The notes under the pieces are model-generated. The model saw only the letters and a program-made list of their open reading frames with translations. It was not told the DNA's origin and ran no database searches. Made by a program: the position numbers and the translations under genes. From Dasyornis broadbenti (lineage: Eukaryota > Chordata > Aves > Passeriformes > Dasyornithidae), in the NCBI GenBank assembly GCA_013397935.1, contig VZRN01005622.1, forward strand, positions 1,221,785 through 1,285,784: a stretch of DNA of 64,000 bases, written 5' to 3'. Below are positions 25,001 through 40,000 of the stretch, one piece after another. Numbering within the stretch: position 1 is the stretch's first letter; each line of letters opens with the position of its first letter.

Positions 25001-28000
25001 CAGAAAGGGCTTAGCGATGGGGAGAGGGCAGGGGGGACAAGCTGAAAAGGGGCTGGGTCTGAGAGCTGGGCAGCGAGGAAAAGAGAGGGTAGGGATTACA
25101 GCAGGGTGAGAGCGGCGGGGCAGCCGTGAACCGGGGAGGAAGAGAAAGCCCTGCCAGGTCAGGGGTAAGATCTGTCTCCTATGAGCCGGTGCAGCAGCCA
25201 GGCACAGGCAGGAGCAGCAGGCTGTAGGAAAAGCTGCAGTAGGATGACTTAGCCAGGCAGGCTGGTTACAGGCTGAAAGAAGAAACAGACACTCTTGGGT
25301 TAAGTGGCATGTATTTCCCACTGTCACCAATGTATCCCACAAAAAAGACCTCAGCCTATTCCCTCTTCCTATTCAGATTTAGGATTCACAAGCAGTAAAT
25401 TCGGCTTTTAATCATAACACCTCTTTCCCACCACCCACCCACCCCTTCCCTTGCATTTTCACTCTGAGTCATCTTCAACACCGATGCCTGCCTACTGCTC
25501 CCTTCCAGGGTTTCACGGCCTCATCTGGGGCTTCAGCAGCTTCCAGCTCACTTCCTTCCTTCTCTCTCTTCCTTCTTCCCTGCCATTTGGCTGCTTCCAA
25601 ATGTATCCCACTTCACTGAGTTGGTCTGGAGTGCCAGCGCACCTTCAGGTACCCCTCCTTTCCTACTAACCATAGTAATGTGCTGATAAATAGCATCCAG
25701 GGACCGGTAAAGGAGTACAGGGTGTAGCTAAACATGACATTAAATTCCTCCCTCTTTTAAAAGAGCTTCTTTATCTGGACATGTCAGGCTAATCAGGACT
25801 TTTTTATCAAGCTAAAAGACCGGGCTGTTGACACTTCTCTCCCTCCACTGAGGGCAGTTCACGATTCCTGGCAGTTAGTGCTGTTTGGAGCATGCAGGGT
25901 CAATGCAGAGAGAGAGGTACCGCTGCAGTGGGAAGACCTTCCAGTTTCTTCTAGCCCGGTGATTTTGAGACAGGACTGCGTGCTGCTGGTGCTGTGGAGA
26001 GCTGGCAGGCACAGGCTTCCGGCAGGCAACAGGTTATCCATAGCTGTGTGCTGAGGGATGGAGGCAGTCAGTGCTTGCCTGCTCCCCTCCAGCTGCTGCT
26101 GATGTCCTTTTTCACGGCCGAGAGAAGGCAAATAAGCAAAGGTGTGTGTGTGTGTGCACAGAAAAGGAAAGGGGGCGGGGGGGGCTAGCAAACATGGATT
26201 CAAGATTTTCCTCTCCCCAGTGGCTGTGCAAAGGAATGAAAGGTCTGCATCAAGGTAAGGAGCCCTAATCCAGCCAGAGTGGTACACTCCACTCTGGGAA
26301 AGAGGAGTGGGGGTTGGGAGGTGGAGGGGCCAGGAGACAGAGTACAAGATGGGGAAGAAGGAGGGAGACAAAAGGGAGCACGAAAGAGAAGGCTCCCCTT
26401 CTCTCCCCTCCTCCCTCCTCGAGGTGGGCTCTGAAATTTCTAATCAGCACTTTCAGTCCCTTTCCTCCCAGCAGTAATTTCTCTCTGTCCTTTGTTTGTC
26501 TTTAATTTTTGGCTCTTGCTTTTATCTTCTGTTTGGTTTTGCACATTGTGAGTTCTTATGGCAATTTCAAGAAATCCTGTGTGAGGTACAATGGATTTGG
26601 TTTGGCTTCTCCCCCTCTTGTCCTGCTCTCCCACATGCCTAAAGCGAGTGTTTTAATAACAACAGCAAATGGATGAAGAGCAGGTCGTTCTTTATTCCCT
26701 CCTGCGAGGTCACACGGGTTAAGATATGTGTGGGACTGTGCTCTCATTCTATAAAAAGAAGATACAATTTGCCCAGTATCCTTAGTGCCTGTGTAAAGCC
26801 TATTCTTGTAAATTACCAAGTGCAGCTTGATTCTGGAATGAGTCCTCCCCTCGTGTTTACCATTTTCTTATTAATGCTGTAATTTCTAATGCACTTAAAA
26901 CGGTGGAGAAGTGCTGCATTGGAGACTGAACTTAAGTTTTACCTACAGAACGAGCAGAGTAATTTTTTTTGCACCTCTCAACTTGGGCAAAGCTTGGAAA
27001 AAATACGGTTAGAAGACTGTCCATGTTAAAATGGGGTCTTTTCTTCCTGATAAGTACGTTTTCACCAGTAATTTAGTGCTCAGTCCCTGTATACTCTTCC
27101 TGTACCTGTTCTTTCCCAGCCAGAGTTCAGGAGGGTGGGCAGAGGGGCCATGCTGGAGCACAGTTGTGCTTTGCTGTTTCTGGCCAGCTGAGCACACTTC
27201 TTGGGAAGGCAGGGAAATGGATGGACTCTTTTACTTGTCTTGTTTGAAAGTGTTGTCTGTCTTCACAGAGCATAAGTGTAGTGTAACTGGGAAGAAATCA
27301 CATGTTTTTCTTACTTTTTATTCCTGTGAGGTCACCTTGAGTGAGACTGGTGGTAGTGGAAATCCCAATGCCATCCCAAGGACAGGTATTATGACTTGGT
27401 GTTACAAGGCTTGGAAAGACTCTTTGCATTTCTTTTGCTTTGTTCTCAGGCTTCTGATGGTGACCAATTGCTGAGTGATACTTCTGGGAATGATTTCTGG
27501 GATGCTGAACCAAGTCTAAATCAGGAGGCATCAGACAACTGTAACAGCTTTCAGACAGTAGTAAGGCAGGGTGGGTTTGATCTGGTGGCCAGAGCTGAGA
27601 TAATTCACCTGAGAGCATCCAGGGTGACTTTTGTGAATGATGTGAAAGGGGTTATCATAAGGGAGTGTAACCAGCACAGGGAAGCTGGTGAAGAGAGACT
27701 GAAGTGAGGAGCAGAGGATGCCTGAGGGGAGCACCACAGGGAATGGGGAAGAGAAAGGAATAGTTCAGTGTCTGCTGCAGTCACTTTGCTCAACCTGGGC
27801 TCTCCTGGAGTGTTTTTGTGTTGAGGTTCTATGCTGGTAGTGCTGGGTGTGCTATGCCATGCTTTTCTGCAGCTGTTTTGGGTTTTCTCCTTGCCGGGTT
27901 AAGCAGTTAGAGAGCTGAAATTTTTGATTTTCCTATGGAGCTGTGAAAAACAGAACCATACTTTCACCTCAGCTGCAGCTGACCTGTTCAGGCATTGGTT

Positions 28001-31000
28001 TCTTACTTCCAAAAAAAAGTTGGCAATTAGTGGTCATGTTGCTAAGAACACAAGTCTGATAGGAACCAGACCAAGACATCCAATTAATTTCCCATAAAGC
28101 ACTCGACACAATCTGATGGTGATGGCTTTTGCTGATAAATTGCATGGATTGGATTTAGTCCCACATGAGTAGGCAAGAACCTGTATAATACAATCTCAGT
28201 GATCCCACTGGCTCTCCATTCATCTGTTTACATATCGCTTAATCATCTTTGACTTTCTGGTCTCAAAGCCCAGATCTTGCGCTTCCTGATTCAGGCTTGA
28301 TCCGCATTTGGAAGTGCAGATGGTGTGCCTGTATTCAGCAGTGGGGGAGAGAATGCTCCGAAATGATGCATATTATCTAAGGTGCAGAACCCAAAGATCC
28401 TTTTGCCCAACAGTTTATTTTGTTTAGGAAGTGGTATAAGCTACCCTAAGGGCTCCATCTCTTACCAGTGAATGGATGCTTTTATGCCAAAGCCTTGAGG
28501 TGAAGTCCAGGAGTAGCTTTCCTGAGGTGCCTGGTTCAGGACCCAGTGATTTCCATTCTCCTGTGTGCACAGTTGCCACTCGTGTCAATAAAGGTACATG
28601 AAAATGGGGGATGCAATTTTTGTAATTTTATAGAATCAGCTGTACTACCTCAGGCAAGCAGTAGCATGAGCCACATAATTACAAAGAAAGAGATATGCTG
28701 TATGTGCAGATAGGGAGACTCATGTGACCTGAAGAATAATGTGTGCTGCCTTCTCTTGGACTCAAGTCTTGCGTTCCAGGAGAGAGAGACCTATTCCACT
28801 GAACTAAAGTATTTGGCTTTGCCACTACTTCCAGGGGTTGGTGCTTCAGATCAATTTTATTCTAACTTGATGATCTTGAAGGTCTCCTCCAACCCAAACC
28901 ATTCTGTGATTCTATTCCAAAAGGCTGTGTAGTGAAGCGAAATCTTCCTGAGATTCATTTCACTTCAGGGAGGCATAGGCTTCTCTGGAGGTCAATGGCA
29001 AAGCAAGAGCCTCAGTTACCACCTCTCAGTTGCCTCCTCTCCCTTGCTCAGGGAAGGCGCTTACGAAGATCAGGCTCACAAGGCTAAAATGCTCCCTTAC
29101 AAATATCCCCTCTGTAATCACTTCCTGGAATTTTCTTTAATCACCAGTGAAATGTATTAGTGATAGCTTGTGTGTAGTGTTGATTGCATAGTTTGAATGC
29201 ATAATCTGAGGATAGTTGAGGAAAGGAATCAGAGAAAGGAGACAAATGCACATTGCCAATTGAAACAGACAAACCCCATACAATTATATTTCGGAAGTGT
29301 GATTATTTTTAAGCTCTTTCTCTGGGAGTGTGTGTATATATATATGTACGGACACACAAAACTATGAATTCTTTTTATTTTCTAAGAGTAAGGATAGCTG
29401 TGTTTATAAGATGCAGTTGATGAATATTTTTGTATCTTTTTCTTTGGATTTAGGACAGCTAGAAGGGAGGAAAGCAAGATAGTCACGTAGTCATGAGACT
29501 CCCAGGAGCTAGATTTTTTTCTTATGAAACTTCAAACATTGTGGAATTCAAAATGAACAGGTTCCTTCTCTGGAATGCAGAAATTGCATTTCCATGATGA
29601 TTTTGAAGTAAGGGCTAATTTTGCTCTGTCTGCATTAGTCAAAACATAGCACAACACAATTCAGTTCCTTTTTAGTCCTACTTGTGTTAAACTAGACAAA
29701 GAGCTACCACGATGCTGTCACTAAGCTTCTCATAATTTTTCACATATTTCACTCTTTTTTTCTCTGCTGTATTAACAACCCAGAGTTCTGTCCTGTGATG
29801 TATCTGAGGCTTTTCTTATCTTGGCTGCGCTACATTTTGAGGTCAGCAGTTTCTTCTTGAAAGTGATGAAGTCCTATAATTCCCATGCCTGGACATACCT
29901 GATCACTGTAAAGCCACCATCTTGTCTTCAGGCAGTCAAACATCCTGGTGGCCTTTTTGATGGACACTGTTACAGCAGTGACGCACTATATGAATCAATT
30001 CCAGTAAGTTTTTTTTTTTTTGCAGAGGAAGTAACAGGTGTATAATTTCCCAGTTCAGCCATATATAATTATATATAATTTGACTTAAATAGATCTAAAG
30101 TTTCCTCCACTCTCTCAATCTGAGGCACTGTGTTGCTCTTAAATGCTATTCCTGGAAAGAATCCGAAAATAATTCTTAAGAAGTTAATAAAGAACTTGAG
30201 ATAGGATATAGAAAATGCCAGATAAGTTTCTGCACATCTCCAAAATGCTTTTGTGGAGAAAAAGAATTCCTGTGTTTTCCCAAAAGCTGCTTTTATTTCT
30301 TGATATAGACATTCACATGGGGGTAGGGTGGGGAAAGTTAGTCAGATGAGAATTTGCTAAAGCTCAGCTAATCATTTATTAAAGCAGTCCTTGGCTTTCC
30401 AAACTCATTAATCTCATTAACAGGGAAGGAGGGCTATGGTGCATGGTTAGCTGAGAGCACTGTATTTACTAAGCAGTGTACTTGGTTCACAAGGGAAAGA
30501 TTGAAATATTCAGTGTGTCACTGTTTTATCCCTGAAGCTGAGGTAACGTGAGGAGTCACTTGATCAGCTCATGCCACATGCTGGCTTTGGCCTCAGACTC
30601 TGAGGGGTCAGGCACAGAGTTGCCAGATACAAGTCTGACATGGACCTGTTTGTTTTTCAAGGTGTTCTTCATGTTTCTTGCATTCAGATGCCACCCAGAA
30701 AGCACAGATCTCTGGAGAGGAGAGGATAAGACATCACCACTTGATTCACCTTGAGAAGCAAGTGGTAGCATTCCCTTGGTGCCACATGGCCCCTGTGTTT
30801 GGTCCCTGGGTAAAGGGAACCTGGCAGAGACATCCCAGCTGCCACTTCCTGAGCAGTCTCCTTGCCTGTGCCTCGGGAAAGTGCAGGAGCTGCCTCGTTC
30901 CTCTGCCTCTCCTGTGGGAGACCTCAGCTGTGTCTGGTGCTACTCTGGAGAACAGACACACTTCAATGTTTGGATTTGGGTCCAGGCACTTCTGGCAAAA

Positions 31001-34000
31001 CTAATACCTCCTGTGCAACTTCCGCATGGCACAAGCACAATAAGCATGATGTCATGCATTCATTATTTGCATAATACAGCATTTCTGTGCAAATGCCAGA
31101 GCACCCTTGTGCTCTTCAAGCCTTCACATAATAGTCCTCCAGGTCAAATCCTGCATAATTAGTAACTCTTTCTTGGTGTCACTGCCTTTCGAAAATAAGT
31201 TTTCCTCTAGGTTCTGTCCATACTGTGTTTTTCTCTCCAGCTGGGATTTACAGACTGCATTGTGCTTTATAGTTCTGACAGCGATAACTTGTTGAATTTA
31301 ATATTCACTGGTTTTCCAGCCTCTTCATTTGCCTTTGGTTCTGAATCCTGATCATGCAATCTCTGCTTGCTTTTGCTTTTCAGGTCTGCAGCTGTCTCCA
31401 GCTTGACCTTGTCTCTTCGTGCCTGCTGTTATACAGTTGATGCATTTATTGCTCTCTGTCTGCTTCAAGCTCCAGTGCTTTAGTCTATGCCTTTTTTCCC
31501 CCCCAGTCTAAAGATATCTCCTGTCATTTCACTTTCTTTTGCCAACTTCCATCTCCTTTTCATCTCTGCTTTCTGGAGTGGGTGGGTTATTTTTGCTGAC
31601 TCCATTTCCTTGTCTCTCTACATAATTTCTGAATCTCCTGCAACCTGACTGCAGCCCTTTGTACTTATTTTGGCCTGGGCTGAGACACTTTCTCCAGCTT
31701 CTTCCACCTGAATGCAAGCTTCCATGATTGTCATCCTGCTTATCCTTCTGCTTCTTGTATTTGCTCTGATTCTTTATTCTTATTCTGTCGTCTTCTTTCT
31801 TGGCATTTTCCCTTCTACTGCTTCTTGACATCAGGAAGCCTTTTTTTGTCCTCAGTCTTTCATTCCTCACTAATCTTCCCCAAGTCCATCAGTCCCTTCT
31901 CCAGATGTTGTGTAAAGTTTATTTTCTGCTTTGTTTCCTGTCTTGTCCTCTTTCCCTGTGCGCTGCTCTGGGCGTTGAGGTGTGTGGTAACATCAACATT
32001 TTCCATACTGAACCTTGGCTCCCTTTTCTCCAGCATTGTGTGAGTGCTCTCAGACATTGCTGCCTGCAGCACAATGAGGGAAGGGCATGTGGGGCAGTTT
32101 TGGCCATATCCATGTGGGTGGATGGAGTGCGTCACTCTCCCAAAGGCACTCTGCTGAGATTGCTCACGGTCTTTCCCTCAGCTACACAAGGGTGTGGCAA
32201 CAGTCCCGTGTATCTTCTCTGGGGCCTTAATACACCAGCTCCAGGCTGTAGCTCTCCTGTCAGCTGCTGGATAAACATTGCATGTTGAGATCCCTCTCCT
32301 CCCTGGGAATGTGAAAAGCTTGAGTGTTTGGGCCATTTTTCTCCACACCTCCCACATGGAGCAATTTCTCTCAGTGCTACTTGCCAGCCCTGGGAGGAGC
32401 TCTGTGATTTGGATTCACTCCTTCGTGTATCTCTAGAGTTTGGCAGAGCAAGCAACACTAACTGGGCACAAGTGCAGAATGTGCTGGTCCAGGCACTCTG
32501 TGTTTGCCTGACTTTTAAAGAGGAGGTGTGATGCCACTGAAATGGGAAGGGAGGTGACTTATTCTGCATTGGGGTCATCATGAACTCAGGATCTGGCCCC
32601 TTGGCTGACCTGCTGTACAAGTGGAGCGTGGCCATCCCTAAAATACCTCTTCCTTATGTGTGAACCTGCCACAGAAGCTGTGAATCATCACACCATTGTG
32701 TTAGGGCTTCTTCAGCATAAGGATGCTACATTTGAGCCTTCAGCCCCATCATGCTGTGTTTTTCTTTGTGGCTGTAGGCTATGAAAAAGCAAGCTTATGT
32801 CTGCTGCCAACATCCGTGCTTACATACATTGGGGAGTGTTGTGCTCTAGCACCTGAAACAGATGGAAAATTTTACATATGTGGGGAGAATGATGCTGTGA
32901 TAAAATGCAGTAGCTCCCTCTTCAAGCAGTGCCAAGGCATATGATACTCATGTTTTTGTCTTCTAGCTGAAGTGGAAGGGTTGCAGGTCACTGTGCCTGA
33001 GAAGAAGAAGGTGGCTATGTTGTTTCAGCCTGCTCTGCTTCGCTGCCATTTCTCTACTTCTTCCACCCAACCAGCCGTGGTACAGTGGAGGTACAAATCC
33101 TACTGCCAGGACCGGATGGGAGAAGCTCTGGGTATGGTGACTTCTGGTTTGCAAACTATGAGCAAGAGAAACCTGGACTGGGATCCCTACCTGGACTGTG
33201 TGGACAGCAGGAGGACAGTCCGTGTTGTGGCCTCCAAACAAGGATCTGCCATCACCATAGGAGACTTCTATAAGGAAAGAGATGTCAGCATTGTGCATGG
33301 TAACTCTCCTACCCCAGTGATGCTTGGTGGGGGCTGGAAGGGACCCTTAGCAATTTGGGATACTGGAGTCTGGCAGTAATTGTTAGTTGTCTCTCTTAAG
33401 AAAGGCTGTGGGAAGGGAGCTGTTGTGTGTGAGACATTTAGGATTCAGCCAACCAACCCTAGAGCCAAAGGTAATTTCCTTTGGCACTTCCCTTCAATTG
33501 ACTCTCTGTAGGTCTCCAACCCAGATACAGTATCCTTTTTTTACTTCCGTGAAGTGCAAGGTTTTTATTCCTGACTTCTGCATATTGCTCTGTATATAGA
33601 TTTTCCTTAGCAAAGGGGTGGCAGCAAGAGAGATACGAATTCAGTCTCTGCAGGATAAGTTTTTCTTCCTTGCAAATGCCACTGATGTTTTCCTAATTCT
33701 GAAATACCAAGATTATCCTACACTTCATGTTTGCTGAGCCCTGAACTTCACCAGCTTACCACGTCATGAGCTGAAACCCACAGAGCCTTGGGCAGAGTGA
33801 AAGGAAGAGGTTTCCATGGGGCAAAGTGAGGTTGGGTGGAGATGAGGGATGGCAGGGTCCTTAAACATTTTTATCTGGAAGGCTGTGTGAGAGACCTTGT
33901 CCCTCCAAAGTACAAGGTTTCTGATTGACTCAGAAGACGACCTAGCCAGAAGTGGAAACTCCTTGGTGTGGAGAGCATGTGATCAGCCTCAGCAAGAGGG

Positions 34001-37000
34001 AGTGTTTTCCTATGTCTCTGTGTAACCTCTTCGCAGATGGCTGAGGTGCTGTATAGGAGACACAGTTCTCTAAGCCGTTCTTCCATGGCATGAATAGTGT
34101 TGGGACCCCAGCCTTAGGTGACAGGAAGGACAGAGAGAGATACTGGTGACCCCTTCTGCTCTTGGCACTTGCAGTGAGCTGCCTCTGCAGCATTATCTGT
34201 CGTTCCACTTACAGCTAAAAGTCCTGACCCTGTTGTTTTTTCCTGAATACTGTCATATTCTGGGTAAGGTTAACCCCCCTCCTCAGTAAGGAAATGAAAT
34301 GGATTTAGGATATGGAGTGTTCAGTGTGTTCAGCATTGCATTCTTCCTGTCAGTGTTGGAGGGAAAGCCTGACTTTTGTTCTTTGCCTTCCAGATGCAGA
34401 TCTGCAGATTGGAAAGTTGATGTGGGGAGACAGTGGGCTCTATTACTGCCTTATTATCACACCAGATGATGTGGAGGGCAAGAATGAAGAATCAGTGGAG
34501 CTGCTTGTGCTGGGTGAGGCTTCTGGTCAGGCTGCTTTTTTGGCAGATACCTGATGCATCTTTCCTCCTGCTCTCTTACTCTCGCTCCATCTCTGTGCAC
34601 CGTATTACTATGGGTGTAAGAGCTATGTAAAACAGTCCCTGCAGCACTGTCACCATTGCCTTGCACCTTGTGCAGTCATTCACACCTAGGCAAAGTGGGT
34701 GGCAAATGCTACCAAACCAGAATAGTAATGTTTACACCCACACTGCTCACACATTACACAGGCGTAAATGACTGCAGAAAGTGCAGGGCTATGGAATGTC
34801 AGAACTCTTGTTTTTAAGGGATAAAACAATAAACTTGCAGCAAAATGGACATTTGAGACAGAGTCTTTAAACAGCAGATACCCAGAAGACAGATCAGATC
34901 TGTGGTTTTTGCAGTCCTCATCCCACTGATCTGACGTGTGAGGATGTCAAGAAGCACTGTGTTCAGTGTGTCAGTTTGGGAGATTTTTTTGTGTGCCTAA
35001 TAACACTTGTCCAGTTAGAGTGCAGTTTCACAGTCATCCTAATCAGGTCTGAGCTGGTGCTGCCACTAACAGGACCTACCTTCTCTGTGGTATGTGTGCT
35101 TGGCTCTGCTTCTGTTAAGCTCCCTTGAGCAGAGTGGTGAGCAGGATCAGTTTCGTTCCCATTTGCAGAGTTTGCTTTCAGTGGTAGCTTCCATGATACA
35201 GCTCACTGTAAAGGTTGGAAAAACATCATTCCAGCTAGAGGAGAAAAGCAGAGTGGATTGGGCCTTTCAGGGACTTTTGTTGACATGCCTGGAGCCAGCT
35301 GTAGTACTTCAACCCTAGATGCCCCAGGAGAGCAAGCTGAGTTTTCCTCTACTTACCTTAAGACCTTACCATAAACATACAGACCTGTACATCCTGTGAA
35401 GGAAATGTTAAAAAGCTTGGGTTGATAGTGTGTAGGTGATATGTGGAGGTGTACAACAGAACACGTCTGTCAAGTGCCCTTGCTCTCCTGCCAAAGGTCA
35501 GAGTTTAATTGGTATTTATATTTGGAGCTGTAGTTATCATCACCATGTAAACCAGATTGAATGGGTGCGTGGCTCTCACAGTGCCATTGCCTCCCCTCAC
35601 CCCTTTGGGTGTCAGACAGACAATGGACAACTGGAGTGGAAGGTCAGAAAGTGGAAGGTCAGTCTGGTCACTCCAGAAAACAGTCACATGCCTGTGTAAA
35701 TCCACAGTGTGACTGTGTATCATCTGCCAGTAGTGACAGGCCCAAGACTGACCTGTGTGAGTTCAGGTGAGGTTATCTCTGCCAGGTGACAGTGGTAGCT
35801 GTTAAAATCCTCTCCTGAGGTCCTGTCTCTGGTTGTGTAGTGATGAATTTTTGTCCCTTCGTCACCCTCCTGTCTAGGATTTTGTGTCTTCCTCTTGTGT
35901 ATCGACAACTGTGCTCAGACACGAGTGATGAAATAGTGCCATGGTAACAGGAAGAATTGGTTTTTTCAGTGTGTATAGAAAACTGTGGAGAGAAAACATA
36001 GAAATCCCCTCCTCTGGAGCTGGCTTGATGTCTCTGCCCCCAGTTCATTGTGGTTATTGTTGGGGGTCACATGTAGCTTAGGCTGCATCACCTTCGACCA
36101 CATCTGCTCTTCTATTTGGCCTCTGGGTCTGACCTTGAACTTTATGCAGCTCTCTGCCAAGTTTGGCAGCAGCATGAAAGCAGACTTGTCGTGGGCATAC
36201 TTTTTCTGCCTCATGCTGTTAGGCAGCTTCTGTGTGTTGCTTTTCCTGGGTAGAGGCAACATTCCAGCTTTTGGTGCAATTCCAGGGTTACCTACCTTTT
36301 TGCCTCTCTCCCTCTCTCCCCTTTCCCACCTTATTCTTTTCCTTCTGCCTTTGCTGTTACATTTTTTCTCTGTTTTCGTTTTTCTCTCCCCATTGATGGC
36401 TAAAGGATGAAGCAGCCAGTAATGAAAATACCATTTCTTAGTATTCTGCAGATTCTGGGATATTTTTTGTTCCATCCCACTGCTTGGAGGGAGACACTGA
36501 ATACAGATGTAGGTTGCAGCAGTTCCACAGTCCTAGGGGACATATGGTAAAAGGGTTTTGTTTTGCTGTTTTCTGCTCTTTGGGTGGAACCCAGATTCCC
36601 TGGTAGAGAGATTGGAGCAACAGAGGGATAGTGTGTGAGAGATGCTATGAGTCCCACAGCACATTGCTGTTTGCTCCCTGCTGACAGTGGTCTCTCAGAT
36701 ATAATTTACATTGCTTATTTTGGGGTTGCTGCATGATTTAAGCATAAATTCGAATTTTGAATAGAACAGAGGTTCTACCCACTCACGTTGTCATTGGGGT
36801 GACAGAAGAATCAGAACAGAAAAGGAAATAGGAAAATATCCCTTCTAGTGGTTTCATATTAATGCCGGGATGAAAGGGCAGTTTAATATCACATTGAAAC
36901 CTTGAAAGGACTGAGAGGCAAAAATGGTAGATACCTAACAGGATCAATAAATTAATGGAAGTTTGTTTAGCTAAAAGTGGAGGGTGCTGCTTTTATACAA

Positions 37001-40000
37001 TGAATTGCACCATGAAAAATTGGTCAAAAGCTGCTTTATCACGACTTGGAGCAAAATCCAAAACGTGGGCAAATCACAGTATTTCTTTTTTTCTTAGGAA
37101 AGCAATCCAAGAGACCTTCAGTGAACTCTTAAGTAGCCAGGGAGCATGGGTCGTGATGGGATTGCATGTGGAGTTTTGTTACCTGGATGTGTCACGCTGA
37201 CACACAGAGCTGCTGGTCAGCTCTGGGTAGCATCAGAGAATCCCATGTGCTGTCTTCATTTCAGGCTTATTTCAGAAAAGCATATAAGCATTTATTTATA
37301 TCCATTTGTGCTCAGCAAAGCTGACAGGATTTGTAAAGCATACCCGATGTTAAGCATGTGCTTGTTATGTACTGTGCTGAAAAGACCATTGAGTATCTTC
37401 TGCTTAGTCAGGGACTTTAACCCTCTTTAAGGGAATCAGTGCAGGTGAGGGAAGTGAGACAGTAACCTCTGTGCCTCAGAAACACAGGAGAAGATTGACT
37501 GGTAGTGAACCTCTTGTAAAGTAAGGAGAGAATTTAAGTAAAAAAATACTATTACACATTAATTATATTTAAAAAGCATACTTCAGGCCTTATTACTCTC
37601 TCCAGATGCCTGAAAGGAGGTTGTAGCAAGGTGGGGGTTGTCAAGGTTGGGCATCAGAAGGAATTTCTTCACAGAAGGGTTGGTTAAACTTTGGGATGGG
37701 CTGCCCAGGAAGGTGTTGATGTCACTATCCCTGAGGTGTTTAAGGAAAGACTGGATGTGGCACTCAGTGCCATGGTCTGGTTGACAAGGTGGTGTTTGGT
37801 CACAGGTTGGACTTGATGATCTCAGAGGTCTTTTCCAACTTAAATGATTCTGTGATTCTGTAATAGATGTGCATTTTGATGGCATTTGGAATCTCCAAAC
37901 TGGATGGAAACTTCATGAACTCTGCTTCTACTGCATCAGGACTAGACTAGTACTGAGCTTAGCAATTCCACGGCAGGAATCAAGTGATACTCCCTGCACT
38001 CATGTGTTTTATTAGAAAGGGAGAACCTTTGCTGACATTACAGCTGAGCTAATGAATCTATTTGCAACTTCATACATTTTTATTTTTTAAACTTTTTAAT
38101 GTGATTGAATCTAAAAGGCTGAAGCCTAAATTGAAGAAAGTCTATATTTCTGCCATAGTAGCTGGCAGCTAATGTCCTGCTTCTTGAAACACAGACAGTG
38201 CTATTAATCATATTGTTATTTGTAGCTGCTGTGTATCGCTTTTTATATGAGAATGTCAATGGCCTTCAGTAAAGTAATTCATTGCGACCTTTCTGAAGAG
38301 AGCTGTTCTTGTACCAGGGCAGGGATGCAGGAGTAACCTTCAAACCAGAAGTACAGGGCAGTGTGAGCAGACACCCCATCCTAGCTTCATGTCACCAGCT
38401 CACATCAGGGAGCGGTGCAGCTTCCTTGCCTTGCATTGCATACAACCCAGTAAGCCTTTCCAAGAAAATTTACTAGCCAGGTGCAGGGACCTTTGGAAGC
38501 TGCTACACTGCTCCTTTCCCAAGCTGGAATAGCTTCAGAGAAGTGGCTGTGTGTACAGCTCAGCACAGCTGAAATGCATAGGTCTGTGCAAGCTCAGTGA
38601 TGTTTGCATTCTGAGATTTTACATAGCTTAGACATGCTTCACAAAACAGTGGCTCCATTCCCAAGGACCTGTCAAGTTTCTGGAAGAGGCCAGAAAGGAC
38701 TGCACTAATCCCAGTTGTTGGTTTGACACTTTGGTTAGTGATCCGTGTGCTTTGCTAGACAGCTATTGCCTGCTTTCTTTTCCATCCAATTCAGCAGCTA
38801 ATATTACATAAACGATATGTTAGTGAAATATTATTTTATAATTAATCACAGAATCATAGAATTGTTAAGGTTGGAAAAGACCTCCAAGATCATTGAGTTC
38901 AACCTTTGATTGAAGACCACCATTTCAACTAAACCTTAGCACAAAGTGCCACATGCAGTTGTTTCTTGAACACTTCCAGGGATGATGAATCCACCACTTC
39001 TCTGGGCAGCCTGTTCCAATGCTTAACCACCCTTTCAGTGACGGAATTCCTTCTGATATCCAGCCTGAATCTGCCCTGGTACAGCTTGAGGCCATTTCCT
39101 CTCATCCTGTTACTTGTTCTGTGGGAGAAGAGGTTGACCCATCTATCTACACCCTCCTTTCAGGCAGTTGTAGAGAGCGGTAAGTTCCCCCCTGAGCCTC
39201 CTCTTCTCCAGGTTAAACACCCTCGCCCCCTCCTCATCAGACCTGTGCTCCCGATCCTTCCCCGGTTCTGTTCCCTTCACTAGACTCTCTTCAGCTCCTC
39301 AATGTCTTTCTCAGAATGAGGGGTCCAAACATAAACATAGGACTTGAGGTGCTTCACCAGTGCAGAGTACAGAGGGACAATCACTGCCCTGGGCCTGCTG
39401 GCCACACTATTCCTGATCCAAACCAGGATGCCACTGACCTCCTTGCCCACCTGGGCACACTCTGGCACACGTTCAGCTGCTGTTCACCAACACCCCCAGG
39501 TCCTTTCTCATGGGGCAGTTTTCCAGCCGCTCTTCTCCAGCCTGTAGCACTGCCAGCTTCTCCAGGAGGATGCTGTGGGAGACACTGTCAAAGGCTTTAT
39601 TAAGTCCACGAAGACACATCTACAGTCTTTGCCTCATCTGCTAGGTGAGTCACATGGTCATAAAAGGAGAGATCAGCTTGGTCAAGCAGGACCTGCCTTT
39701 CCTAAACCCATGTTGGCTGGGCCTGATCCTCTGGTTGTGCAGTAGGTGCCATGCGGTCACACTCAAGATAATCTATTCCATAACTTTCCCGAGCACCAAG
39801 GTCAGTCTGACAGGCCTAAAGTTCCCCAGATAAATTTTTTAGAAGCTGAAGCTTCTTCCATTGTTATGCTTTAAATAACAGCAATTAGCACTTGAGGTTT
39901 GTGTTAATTTCTGGAGACAGCTGGCACTTAACATTGGTAAACTGGCATCTTTGGTAGTTTGTATTACTAGCGAATACCCATATAGGCTAAACCCAAAATT

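Noticed and set aside
31800..32635. Opposed 162- and 167-codon frames just upstream of ILDR2 exon 2
   Set aside because: Intron 1 sequence with no splice-site support, no recognised domain and no repeated motif; lengths are compatible with chance given local composition.
33328..33354. Sequence 'gggggctggaagggaccctt' as a CR1 tail in ILDR2 intron 2
   Set aside because: Only a short resemblance, without the flanking CR1 blocks or the 'attctgtgattct' end.
35966..36475. 169-codon minus and 141-codon plus frames in ILDR2 intron 3
   Set aside because: They mirror each other over a pyrimidine-rich stretch, which suppresses stops on both strands. No family resemblance.
38966..39603. Plus-strand frames within 38966-39603
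   Set aside because: They are reverse-complement translations of a minus-strand CR1 element.
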